Assembly (NCBI GenBank): GCA_016219765.1
Contig: JACRKM010000014.1
Location: forward strand, 1-7,477
From: Candidatus Woesearchaeota archaeon
GTDB lineage: Archaea > Nanobdellota > Nanobdellia > Woesearchaeales > UBA11576
DNA length: 7,477 nucleotides
Reading direction: 5' to 3'
Of this stretch, positions 1-5,780 are shown one piece after another. The notes beneath the pieces are model-generated. The model was not told the DNA's origin. It worked only from the letters and a program-made list of their open reading frames with translations, and made no database searches. The stretch's first letter is position 1. Every line of letters begins with the position of its first letter. A program made the position numbers and the translations under genes.

Positions 1-261
1 CCAATCCAAAAAGCGCTGTTGATGAAGAAGCTGTTTGCAGACGATGATAAAATGAGCGAGTTTGCTGATTTTTATTTGCACTTGCGCAAGATCAACAAGG
101 CGGAGTTTCTAAGGGAATCAGAGTTTCGGCGGCATGTGGCAATGACGGTTGTCTTGAGTGATGACGAGATCGTGAAGATCGATATTGATACGATTACTGC
201 ATATTTTAAGAAGACGAATGATTTTTTTGCTTACGTTTGCTTGAAGTTTTTTCCACAGTGA
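1..261 (+). CDS. C-terminal part of an unrecognised protein
   Basis: The reading frame is open from the first base of the window to a TGA at 259-261, giving 86 residues. A TTG (19) and an ATG (22) lie close to the left edge, but neither has a Shine-Dalgarno motif, and the sequence before them (PIQKAL) reads as continuous helix. The gene therefore probably starts outside the window. I do not recognise the family. The visible part is soluble and charged: a helical first third (about residues 5-35), then a segment with beta character (RRHVAMTVVLSDDEIVKIDI), then an aromatic-rich C-terminal helix ending in KFFPQ. No catalytic motif, signal peptide or membrane segment is visible. A T-rich stretch at 303-314 (CTTTTTCTCTT) may end its transcript. 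Confidence that it is coding is moderate, resting on frame length and protein-like composition. Confidence 0.5.
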   Translation, partial: PIQKALLMKKLFADDDKMSEFADFYLHLRKINKAEFLRESEFRRHVAMTVVLSDDEIVKIDIDTITAYFKKTNDFFAYVCLKFFPQ

Positions 262-344
262 ACGGCCCAAAGTGTCAAAAACGGATAGAGTAAAGTTGTG
301 CATCTTTTTCTCTTAAGTACCAGGTTAAAGTGTAATCGGTCCTT

Positions 345-1004
345 GTGCCCGCTCATCGAGATGACGAGATCAGCGCTCTTGTCAAGAAAGCTTTATTAAC
401 GCAACATCTTTATAAAATTAGCATGCCAAAGAGCTTGCGTCAGAAACTTATAGAAAAGGGGTGGCAAGAAGAGGACATCAATAGAACGCTTGATATTCTG
501 TTTTCTGAAGACAAGCAAGAAAAACATGCGCGGTATGCTCACTTTTCAAGTCCAATTATTTATTGGGCGGGCCTTCTTGTAGCCATCATTGGCAACCTCC
601 TAATATCAGTAGTTTTCATTCCATTTCTTATGATTCTTAATTCAGTCCAGCTGTATATTATTATGGGATCGATGGGCGCGATCTTTGGCGCAATGTTCAA
701 TCTGTTGCTGCGTGATATTGAGCATGTAGATGCGAAGCATCACGTGATGGCCGGCGTGTTTATTCCCTCCATTGCTCTAATCACTGTTTTTGTGATGGTG
801 ACGCTTGCCAATACATTCAACGCGATAATCAAGAGTCCTGTGCAGCATAATCCTTACGTGATAAGCGTCATCTATGTTCTTGCGTTCTCGGCCCCATATG
901 CGTGGTACAAATGGAATGACCTTCGTGAAGAAAAAAGACATCAGAAAGAAGTTTCGCTTGAACAGCAGTCAAGCGAGCAGCAAAGCGGGCAACTTGCGCA
1001 GTAA
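345..1004 (+). CDS. Four-helix membrane protein with N-terminal helical segment, function unknown
   Basis: 219 residues from a GTG start; an in-frame stop at 333-335 rules out a longer form, and the next in-frame ATG is at residue 27. No good Shine-Dalgarno motif precedes the GTG, so the start is uncertain. Residues 6-53 are helical and contain LRQKLIEKGWQEEDINRTLD, a UBA-like 'L..KGW...DI' pattern that I associate with small DPANN membrane proteins (family impression, not a search result). Four hydrophobic segments follow at about 70-96, 102-122, 135-157 and 170-188. The tail (191-219) is charged and glutamine-rich and probably cytoplasmic. Loop histidines (126, 132, 133) are present but form no recognisable catalytic motif. 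It stands alone, upstream of tRNA-His, and no TATA box is obvious before it. The function is unknown; it could be a small transporter-like or structural membrane protein. Confidence 0.75.
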   Translation: MPAHRDDEISALVKKALLTQHLYKISMPKSLRQKLIEKGWQEEDINRTLDILFSEDKQEKHARYAHFSSPIIYWAGLLVAIIGNLLISVVFIPFLMILNSVQLYIIMGSMGAIFGAMFNLLLRDIEHVDAKHHVMAGVFIPSIALITVFVMVTLANTFNAIIKSPVQHNPYVISVIYVLAFSAPYAWYKWNDLREEKRHQKEVSLEQQSSEQQSGQLAQ

Positions 1005-1088
1005 CGAAGTGATTTCATGTGCCATCAAAATAGTGTATTTTGAAGAAATATTTTCTCTCAGGTTTCAGGACAGCGGACCCTCGATACA

Positions 1089-1096
1089 TTTATAAA
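1089..1096 (+). promoter_or_regulatory. TATA box for tRNA-His
   Basis: TTTATAAA, continuing into an A-run, lies about 35 nt before the mature 5' end of tRNA-His. Archaeal initiation about 25 nt downstream would leave a short leader of around 10 nt for RNase P to remove. The upstream BRE element is not a clear match. The same octamer recurs in front of the ribosomal operon. Confidence 0.5.
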
Positions 1097-1127
1097 AAAT
1101 ACGAAATCCGCAAAATGCAAGCTCATT

Positions 1128-1201
1128 GGAGGTCGTGATGTAGCCTGGCAGCATAGGGGACTGTGGATCCCTTTGGGCGGGTTCAAATCCCGCCGACCTC
1201 C
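1128..1201 (+). tRNA. tRNA-His (anticodon GTG)
   Basis: Delivers histidine to CAC/CAU codons. The cloverleaf can be read by eye. The acceptor 1129-1135 (GAGGTCG) pairs perfectly with 1194-1200 (CGACCTC). The D-stem ATGT/GCAT has a GG-containing loop. The anticodon stem GGGGA/TCCCT encloses CTGTGGA, with anticodon GTG at 1163-1165. The T-stem GCGGG/CCCGC has loop TTCAAAT. An extra G at 1128 (G-1) faces C73 at 1201; this pair is the identity element for histidyl-tRNA synthetase and is genomically encoded here, as in most archaea. CCA is not encoded. Small oddities are A10-U25 in place of the usual G10 pair and a G at position 48, which weakens the usual G15-C48 contact. The gene has its own TATA box, and a palindromic element begins 19 bases after it. 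Confidence 0.93.
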
Positions 1202-1210
1202 CTTTTCCAT

Positions 1211-1219
1211 GAGACCGAC
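1211..1219 (+). repeat. Left 9-bp target-site duplication (GAGACCGAC)
   Basis: GAGACCGAC abuts the left terminal inverted repeat of the palindromic element and recurs exactly, in the same orientation, at 1457-1465 against the right terminus. An exact 9-mer placed precisely at both ends is unlikely by chance and is what staggered-cut insertion leaves behind. Confidence 0.75.
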
Positions 1220-1456
1220 GGGGTTGGTGCGAAATTATTTGCTTTTGCACGGCAGGCATGTTTAACACCGCCGCCTTTCCGCGAGAGATAGAAAGCAACA
1301 CAAACATGCCGACAAGGGGGAAGCCCCATCGGGGAATGTCGGCAATTCTGATTGACTGTCGTCATCACGAGCTTGGCGCGGTGTTAAACAAGCGCAACGT
1401 AGTGTAGCGGTGCCTGCCAGCATTATCAACAGGTTGCTTATTTTCGCACCAACCCA
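1220..1456. mobile_element. 237-bp palindromic MITE-like element
   Basis: A non-coding element bounded by terminal inverted repeats: GGGGTTGGTGCGAAA (1220-1234) and TTTCGCACCAACCCA (1442-1456) pair over 14 of 15 bases. Three further stems nest inside: GGCAGGCA (1251-1258) with TGCCTGCC (1411-1418), TGTTTAACACCGC (1259-1271) with its exact complement at 1378-1390, and TGCCGACA (1307-1314) with TGTCGGCA (1337-1344) around a G-run/C-run hairpin. The right arm carries 20 extra bases (1391-1410) that are absent from the left arm. Exact 9-bp direct repeats flank it. No convincing ORF lies inside, so transposition would need a transposase supplied in trans. Its core recurs at 7371-7432. The alternative is a gene for a structured RNA, which the nested helices would also fit, but the flanking duplication favours DNA transposition. 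The transposase family is not identifiable from the sequence. Confidence 0.7.
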
Positions 1457-1465
1457 GAGACCGAC
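1457..1465 (+). repeat. Right 9-bp target-site duplication (GAGACCGAC)
   Basis: Exact direct copy of 1211-1219, directly after the right terminal inverted repeat. Removing 1220-1465 would restore an uninterrupted tRNA-His/operon intergenic region reading ...CCATGAGACCGACCAAAGC.... Confidence 0.75.
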
Positions 1466-1471
1466 CAAAGC

Positions 1472-1480
1472 TTTATAAAA
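1472..1480 (+). promoter_or_regulatory. TATA box for the ribosomal-protein/RNA-polymerase operon
   Basis: TTTATAAAA preceded by CCAAAGC, a plausible purine-rich BRE. The expected transcription start lies near 1500, leaving a leader of about 120 nt before uS13. The box begins 7 bases after the right target-site duplication of the palindromic element, so the sequence just upstream of the BRE belongs to that insertion. Confidence 0.5.
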
Positions 1481-1499
1481 CACAGACTTCTCCACTTTA

Positions 1500-1623
1500 G
1501 ATAATAAAAACCCGAGTTCAATGGCTTATTGAGCGTTCATAGGGTTTATCTTACGTCGTTAAGATAAATATGACGTTCTAACGCTTCTTGTCTCGGTTAA
1601 AACGAAATTAAGGCGGTAACTGA
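1500..1623 (+). promoter_or_regulatory. Operon leader with a 9-bp hairpin
   Basis: Predicted 5' untranslated region of the uS13 operon. It contains a perfect inverted repeat, TTTATCTTA (1545-1553) and TAAGATAAA (1560-1568), around the six-base loop CGTCGT. Before it is a weaker hairpin (TTCAAT/ATTGAG around GGCTT, about 1517-1533). GGCGGT at 1612-1617, one mismatch from GGAGGT, lies 6 nt before the uS13 ATG and is the likely ribosome binding site. Whether the hairpins regulate anything is unknown; they could be an autoregulatory site for an operon protein or a DNA-binding palindrome. Confidence 0.35.
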
Positions 1624-2139
1624 ATGACGGAAGAGAACAAGGATTTTAATCACATTGTACGTGTACTAAACACTGATTTAGATGGAAATAAGCCTGTTTC
1701 TCACGCCCTTTTAAAGATTCAGGGTGTAGGTTTTATGCTTTCAAATGCTGTATGTCATAGCGCGAACGTGAACAAATATAAAAAGATTGGATACCTCGCA
1801 GAGAACGAAGTTCACCGCCTTGAAGAGGTTTTACACAATCCTTTGAAATGCGGCCTTCCTGTGTGGCTTCTTAATAGACGCAAAGATGTAGAGACTGGCG
1901 AAAATAAGCACTTGATTGGCGCTGACTTGAAATTTCAGTCTGAAAATGACATAAAGATGCTTAAGAAGATCCGTTCCTATCGTGGCGTTCGCCATACATT
2001 TGGACTGCCAGTGAGGGGGCAGAAGACCAAGTCAAACTTCCGTGACAAGCGCACCAAAAAGGCCGCGCTTGGCGTACAACGTAAGAAGGTTGGCGCGCCT
2101 GCTGCGCCAAAAGCAGAAGCTGGCGCTAAGAAAAAGTAG
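1624..2139 (+). CDS. rps13: 30S ribosomal protein uS13 (archaeal S13p)
   Basis: Small-subunit head protein that contacts 16S rRNA, the P-site tRNA and, through intersubunit bridges, the large subunit. 171 residues. Residues 8-60 match the archaeal/eukaryotic N-terminal region (HIVRVLNTDLDG...HALLKIQGVG). Residues 78-101 hold the archaeal segment GLPVWLLNRRKDVETGENKH. Residues 117-135 carry the family signature RSYRGVRHTFGLPVRGQKT. The C-terminal 30 residues are an Ala/Lys-rich tail (APAAPKAEAGAKKK), longer than in typical archaeal uS13 of about 150 residues. The ATG is preceded by GGCGGT at 6 nt. It is the first gene of the operon, with uS4 following after 67 nt, the standard archaeal order. 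Confidence 0.97.
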   Translation: MTEENKDFNHIVRVLNTDLDGNKPVSHALLKIQGVGFMLSNAVCHSANVNKYKKIGYLAENEVHRLEEVLHNPLKCGLPVWLLNRRKDVETGENKHLIGADLKFQSENDIKMLKKIRSYRGVRHTFGLPVRGQKTKSNFRDKRTKKAALGVQRKKVGAPAAPKAEAGAKKK

Positions 2140-2206
2140 AACTTAAAATTGCTAATTCAAAGTTTATGATGCTTGTGAACTGATAATGTTTGTGTTGTGA
2201 TGTACA

Positions 2207-2845
2207 TTGGGAGATCCACGAAAAATCCGTAAGAAATACCAGACGCCGGGACATCCTTGGCAGCGCGCGCGCATCGAAGAAGAGCGCACACTGATGAAGG
2301 AGTATGGTTTCAAGAACAAGAGAGAGATCTGGAAGATGAATTCATTTTTGCGTTACGCAAAAGCTCAAGCAAAGACGCTCGTTACGCGAATAGATGTGCA
2401 AGGAGAACGTGAACGTAATCTGTTGCTTTCTCGACTACAGCGTCTGGGACTTCTAAAGACGGAAAATTCCCTTGATGCCATCTTGTCGATCACATTGCGC
2501 GATGTTCTGGAACGGCGCTTGCAGACGCAAGTGTACCGCAAAATGCTTGCATCGTCAGTCGATCAGGCAAGACAACTGATAACTCACCAGCACATAATGA
2601 TCGCTGGAAAGACTGTGGATTCTCCATCTTACATGGTGCCGGTCGTTGAGGAAGCTAGTATCGTGTATCACCCATACTCTTCATTTGCTAATGCAGAGCA
2701 TCCAGAACGGGTGATGCTGCTTGCTTCAAAAAAGGCAAAGCCACCGCGACCGGACAATAGAGAAACAAAGAAAGAACGCGGAAGATTTGTGGGTAGAAGA
2801 CCCTCAGCGCGATCGCCAAAATCAAACGCTCCGGCCACGAAGTAG
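2207..2845 (+). CDS. rps4: 30S ribosomal protein uS4 (archaeal S4p)
   Basis: Primary 16S rRNA-binding protein that nucleates assembly of the 30S body. 212 residues from a TTG start. TTG is chosen because the product then begins MGDPRKIRKKYQTPGHPW, the hallmark N-terminus of archaeal uS4, and GTGAT (2197-2201) lies five bases upstream as a partial Shine-Dalgarno. The S4 RNA-binding domain is at about 102-160 (LERRLQTQVYRKML...ARQLITHQHIMIAGKTVDSP). The last 40 residues are a basic, Arg/Lys/Pro-rich tail, making it somewhat longer than usual for archaea. It sits between uS13 and uS11 (33 nt to the uS11 start). Confidence 0.97.
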   Translation: MGDPRKIRKKYQTPGHPWQRARIEEERTLMKEYGFKNKREIWKMNSFLRYAKAQAKTLVTRIDVQGERERNLLLSRLQRLGLLKTENSLDAILSITLRDVLERRLQTQVYRKMLASSVDQARQLITHQHIMIAGKTVDSPSYMVPVVEEASIVYHPYSSFANAEHPERVMLLASKKAKPPRPDNRETKKERGRFVGRRPSARSPKSNAPATK

Positions 2846-2878
2846 CTGGCTGCCGTAATACACTTATGAGGAATGTTC

Positions 2879-3409
2879 ATGGTTGAAGAAAAAGACAAAG
2901 CAAATTCTCAAGAAGAAGGAGCAGCGCAAGAAGAAGTGCCAGCGGCAAGAGAGCACTACAGGCAGGAACAAAGACCTGAATCTGCAAGGGGTGCGTCATA
3001 TGAAGGATCACGCCAGCGTCGTCCAATTAAGTGGGGAATTTGCCATATTTACTCGTCCTACAATAATACCATCATCCATGTGACTGACATCACTGGTACA
3101 GAGAGTATCGGGCTCACGTCCGGTGGACAGGTTGTCAAAGCCGATCGTATGGAAAGTTCACCCACTGCTGCGATGATCGCTGCAAAAAAAGTTGCAGAGG
3201 TTGCTTTTGAGAAAGGCATCACAGGCATCCACGTCAATATAAAAGCGCCCGGCGGCCATAACGGTCCTAATAACCCCGGTCCTGGAGCTCAAGCAGCAAT
3301 CAGGTCGCTTTCACGTATGGGTCTCAAGATCGGTGTCATCCAGGACGTTACTCCAATTCCTCACGACGGATGTCGAAAGAAGGGCGGCCGCAGGGGACGC
3401 AGGGTATAA
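2879..3409 (+). CDS. rps11: 30S ribosomal protein uS11 (archaeal S11p)
   Basis: Platform protein of the small subunit, near the E site and the mRNA exit. 176 residues. An ATG at 2873 is in frame two codons earlier, but TGAGG (2867-2871) would then touch the start; the ATG at 2879 leaves a 7-nt spacer and is preferred. The conserved core begins at about residue 49 ([20 protein letters not shown]), continues through [20 protein letters not shown] and [20 protein letters not shown], and ends [20 protein letters not shown], the canonical C-terminus. The first 48 residues are an acidic, Gln/Glu-rich, low-complexity extension not found in most archaeal uS11 (about 130 residues). The RpoD start follows after 87 nt. 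Confidence 0.97.
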   Translation: MVEEKDKANSQEEGAAQEEVPAAREHYRQEQRPESARGASYEGSRQRRPIKWGICHIYSSYNNTIIHVTDITGTESIGLTSGGQVVKADRMESSPTAAMIAAKKVAEVAFEKGITGIHVNIKAPGGHNGPNNPGPGAQAAIRSLSRMGLKIGVIQDVTPIPHDGCRKKGGRRGRRV

Positions 3410-3496
3410 TTCATTTCAGCTGGATCAGCTGTCAATAAAAAGTCGAGCTAAGAAGTCGGGAGCTAAGAGTAGAAAACGAGCGTTGTTGTGACCACT

Positions 3497-4288
3497 ATGG
3501 AAATAACTATGTTTGAGAACAAGAAGAAGTACAATCGAGTTTCGTTCATCCTCACGGATGCATCGCCCGCATTTGCGAACACATTGCGTCGTCTTATAAT
3601 GGATGAGGTGCCGACACTCGCGATCGAAGATGTAGAATTCAGGAAAAACACTTCCGTATTGTACGATGAGATCATTGCGCATCGACTTGGTCTTATTCCG
3701 CTCGCGACAGACATTGACTCATACAAACTTCCTGAGGAATGCACGTGTAAAGGAGAAGGTTGCAGCCAGTGTCAAGTGCATTTTTCACTAAAAGCAAAAG
3801 GCCCGGGCATGGTGTACGCTTCCGAGCTTGTATCGAAAGATCCCAAAATAATTCCCGTCTTTCCGAAGACGCCAATCGTCAAGCTTGGAAAAGGGCAAGT
3901 TCTTGAGCTTGAGGCCACTGCCGTTTTAGGGAAAGGGCAAAACCACGTGAAGTGGAGTCCCGGAATGGCGTACTACAAATACAAACCGCAGATTGAACTA
4001 GCAAAGGGGATACCAAATCCTAAAGAAGTTGTACAATCGTGCCCTGTTGACGTGTATGACTTGAAGAATAATCAGGTGGCGATCAATAAGGATAATGAGC
4101 TGCGCTGCCACTTGTGTGGTAATTGTGTTGATGTTGCCCCAAATCACGTGAAGCTAAACGAGAGCGACAAGGAATTTGTATTCTTTGTCGAGTCATGGGG
4201 CCAACTCTCAGCAAAAGAGATGGTTGAACGTTCACTTGAGATATTCAAGAAGAAGCTCGACGATTTTTGTGAACATCTCAACGCGTGA
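3497..4288 (+). CDS. rpoD: DNA-directed RNA polymerase subunit D with Fe-S domain
   Basis: Counterpart of bacterial alpha and eukaryotic Rpb3/AC40; pairs with subunit L to nucleate RNA polymerase assembly. 263 residues from the ATG at 3497. The product then begins MEITMFENKK, matching the archaeal 'MEI' start, with GTGA (3488-3491) upstream; a GTG at 3488 is a longer alternative. The dimerisation region is clear at 19-70 (LTDASPAFANTLRRLIMDEVPTLAIEDVEF, then LYDEIIAHRLGLIPL). Cysteines 82, 84, 89 and 92 form a CxC...CxxC loop. A ferredoxin-like insertion follows, with Cys182 (SCPVDVY) and CHLCGNC (Cys204, 207, 210): four ligands, enough for one cluster, unlike methanogen RpoD with two. Cluster type cannot be read from sequence. 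The C-terminal helix (236-262) completes the dimerisation domain. Confidence 0.97.
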   Translation: MEITMFENKKKYNRVSFILTDASPAFANTLRRLIMDEVPTLAIEDVEFRKNTSVLYDEIIAHRLGLIPLATDIDSYKLPEECTCKGEGCSQCQVHFSLKAKGPGMVYASELVSKDPKIIPVFPKTPIVKLGKGQVLELEATAVLGKGQNHVKWSPGMAYYKYKPQIELAKGIPNPKEVVQSCPVDVYDLKNNQVAINKDNELRCHLCGNCVDVAPNHVKLNESDKEFVFFVESWGQLSAKEMVERSLEIFKKKLDDFCEHLNA

Positions 4289-4431
4289 CGCGATTGAATG
4301 TAATGGAGTCCGAAAGAGCCAAGTAGCTTACAAGGCAGCAGTATTTCGCATTTCCACTGATACAACAATCAATAATTCAAAAATTCATTTCAGAAATTCA
4401 TATTTCAATAGATGATCATCCCGCTCCATAT
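4289..4431 (+). other. Intergenic gap before tRNA-Leu
   Basis: 143 bases between RpoD and tRNA-Leu with no gene. The second half is AT-rich and holds a near-repeat (AAATTCATTTCAG then AAATTCATATTTCAA, about 4380-4408). The TTCATATTTCAAT stretch lies about 30-35 nt before the tRNA and might act as a weak TATA region, but it does not match the TTTATAAA seen at the other two promoters. No T-tract terminator is visible after RpoD, so read-through into the tRNA is plausible. Confidence 0.3.
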
Positions 4432-4515
4432 GCGGGGGTGCCGGAGTGGTCAAACGGGCACGGTTGAGGGCCGTGTGGCTTAGTGCCTGCGCGGGTTCAA
4501 ACCCCGTCTCCCGCA
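4432..4515 (+). tRNA. tRNA-Leu (anticodon GAG)
   Basis: Reads CUC/CUU leucine codons. The acceptor GCGGGGG (4432-4438) pairs with CTCCCGC (4508-4514, one G-U), followed by discriminator A at 4515. The D-stem CCG/CGG carries a loop with AG...GG. The anticodon stem CACGG/CCGTG encloses TTGAGGG, with anticodon GAG at 4466-4468. The long variable arm (4476-4490; GGC/GCC helix) makes it class II. The T-stem GCGGG/CCCGT has loop TTCAAAC. CCA is not encoded. A long variable arm with A73 and a GAG anticodon is diagnostic of leucine. It lies inside the ribosomal/polymerase cluster between RpoD and eL18, with only 53 nt to eL18, so it is probably processed from a transcript that also carries mRNA. Confidence 0.95.
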
Positions 4516-4568
4516 TCATAATCAAATTTGTGAAAACGAAACAAAGACTGAACAAAACAAAGATCAGT

Positions 4569-4934
4569 ATGGGAAATCGTACAGGAACATCAAATCCACA
4601 GTTGCGGAGATTGATTGCGGAGTTGCGTAAAAAGGCCCAGGTAGATAGTACGCCATTATGGAAGCGGATCGCGGTTGACCTGGAAAAGCCGACGCGCGGG
4701 CGTCGTGTAGTGAATCTTTCACGGCTGAATCGATTCACATGCGACAACGAAGTGGTCGTCGTTCCGGGAAAGGTGCTTGGTTCGGGGCTTATCGATCATA
4801 AAATAACGATTGCCGCGTTTGACTTTTCAGGCGGTGCTGTTGAGAAGCTGCGTAAGCAGAACTGTGACGTGCTCTCTATCGAAGAGTTACTGGTAAAAAA
4901 CCCTAAAGCGTCCGGTATCCGGATTATTGGATAG
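4569..4934 (+). CDS. rpl18e: 50S ribosomal protein eL18 (archaeal L18e)
   Basis: Large-subunit protein shared by archaea and eukaryotes, absent from bacteria. 121 residues, the normal archaeal size. The start ATG gives MGNRTGTSNPQLRRLIAELR, matching the family N-terminus; longer in-frame starts would run into tRNA-Leu. The central signature is VNLSRLNRFT (about residues 49-58), followed by VVVVPGKVLGSGLIDHKITI and AAFDFSG; the protein ends KNPKASGIRIIG, the typical C-terminus. No Shine-Dalgarno motif is visible before the ATG, unlike the downstream genes. Translation may depend on the 5' end created by tRNA-Leu processing or on a nearby transcription start. uL13 starts 10 bases after its stop. 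Confidence 0.96.
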   Translation: MGNRTGTSNPQLRRLIAELRKKAQVDSTPLWKRIAVDLEKPTRGRRVVNLSRLNRFTCDNEVVVVPGKVLGSGLIDHKITIAAFDFSGGAVEKLRKQNCDVLSIEELLVKNPKASGIRIIG

Positions 4935-4944
4935 GTTGATGATC

Positions 4945-5364
4945 ATGATTATTGATGCTACAGATTTAATTGTAGGTCGTCTTGCCTCAACTGTCGCAAA
5001 GAGGGCGTTGCTGGGCGAAAAGATCGATATTGTTAATGCCGAAAGGGCAGTAATCACAGGAGACAGGACACACGTCCTCAATGAATACAAGCGGCGCCGT
5101 GATATGGGAACGTGGGCAAAAGGTCCGTTTTTTTACCGTTCAGCGGACAGGTTGCTGCGAAGAAGTATCCGCGGCATGCTTCCTTACAAGCAAGAAAAGG
5201 GAAAAAAAGCCTACAAGAGGATTATGTGCTGGAAGGGAGTTCCAGAACCTTTTGCAAATCAAAAGGTAGAATCTGTAAAAGAGGCACACATTTCAAAAGT
5301 TCCTAATTTGAGGTATGTGCCACTTCGTGAAGTAGTGAAGTTTTTAGGTGGTAAGAGTGAGTAA
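4945..5364 (+). CDS. rpl13: 50S ribosomal protein uL13 (archaeal L13p)
   Basis: Early-assembling large-subunit protein that binds 23S rRNA. 139 residues. Of several in-frame candidates (TTG 4927 and 4936, ATG 4939 and 4945), the ATG at 4945 is chosen: GGTTGAT (4934-4940) is a near Shine-Dalgarno four bases upstream, and the product begins MIIDATDLIVGRLASTVAKR as archaeal uL13 does. Conserved parts are DIVNAERAVITG (28-39), RSIRGMLPYK (73-82, the family signature) and KAYKRIMCWKGVPEPF (88-103). The stop overlaps the uS9 start by 8 nt, implying coupled translation. Confidence 0.97.
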   Translation: MIIDATDLIVGRLASTVAKRALLGEKIDIVNAERAVITGDRTHVLNEYKRRRDMGTWAKGPFFYRSADRLLRRSIRGMLPYKQEKGKKAYKRIMCWKGVPEPFANQKVESVKEAHISKVPNLRYVPLREVVKFLGGKSE

Positions 5365-5761
5365 ACCCAAAACCGTTAATACAACCGGAAGGCGTAAACG
5401 ATCGATTGCTCGTGCAGTCCTTAGCCAAGGTAAAGGCATGGTGCGCATCAACGGCCAATATCTCGATACTGTGGAACCGAAACTTGTTCGCATGAAGCTT
5501 AGAGAGCCCCTGATGTTGGCAGGAGATATAGCAACCAAAGTCCATATAGATGTTAGCGTTAATGGAGGAGGGGTTATGTCCCAAGCCGATGCATCCCGTC
5601 TTGCCATTGGCCGTGCACTTGCGGCTGCTGGTGGCGAAAAAGTTCGTCAGGTTCTGCTTGATTATGATCGTACGTTCCTTGTTGCTGACACGCGTCGAAA
5701 GGAACAGCGCAAGCCCAACGATTCAAAGGCCCGTGCCAAGCGCCAGAAGTCATACCGTTAG
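5357..5761 (+). CDS. rps9: 30S ribosomal protein uS9 (archaeal S9p)
   Basis: Small-subunit head protein whose C-terminal tail reaches the P-site tRNA. 134 residues from GTG at 5357, overlapping the end of uL13 by 8 nt. A GTG at 5348 is also in frame, but GGTGGT (5347-5352) serves as the ribosome binding site for the later start with a 4-nt spacer. Conserved features: TGRRKRSIARAVL (10-22), the signature NGGGVMSQADASRLAIGRAL (69-88), DTRRKEQRKP and the terminal QKSYR that contacts tRNA. RpoN follows after 19 nt. Confidence 0.97.
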   Translation: MSKPKTVNTTGRRKRSIARAVLSQGKGMVRINGQYLDTVEPKLVRMKLREPLMLAGDIATKVHIDVSVNGGGVMSQADASRLAIGRALAAAGGEKVRQVLLDYDRTFLVADTRRKEQRKPNDSKARAKRQKSYR

Positions 5762-5780
5762 CGGTTATTGTGGTGAAAAT

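Noticed and set aside
1260..1389. Integron attC-like boxes GTTTAAC (1260-1266) and GTTAAAC (1383-1389)
   Set aside because: They match the loose R-box pattern only because they belong to a 13-bp perfect stem. They lack the unpaired bases typical of attC, sit inside a larger inverted repeat with its own termini, and no integrase or cassette is present.
1259..1390. Twister-like ribozyme (TAACACCGCC resembles a twister strand)
   Set aside because: The opposite strand lacks the conserved partner segment, and the bases pair in an uninterrupted helix with no internal loop for a catalytic core.
1183..1495. Minus-strand open frames across the palindromic element (peptides with PPCR...LSRKGGG)
   Set aside because: They fall entirely in the palindrome, and the corresponding frame in the second copy has a stop. 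The conservation is at the nucleotide level and fits the repeat, not a protein.
4385..4747. 120-residue minus-strand frame antisense to tRNA-Leu and eL18
   Set aside because: It runs through the complement of a tRNA gene and a certain ribosomal protein; it is a shadow frame.
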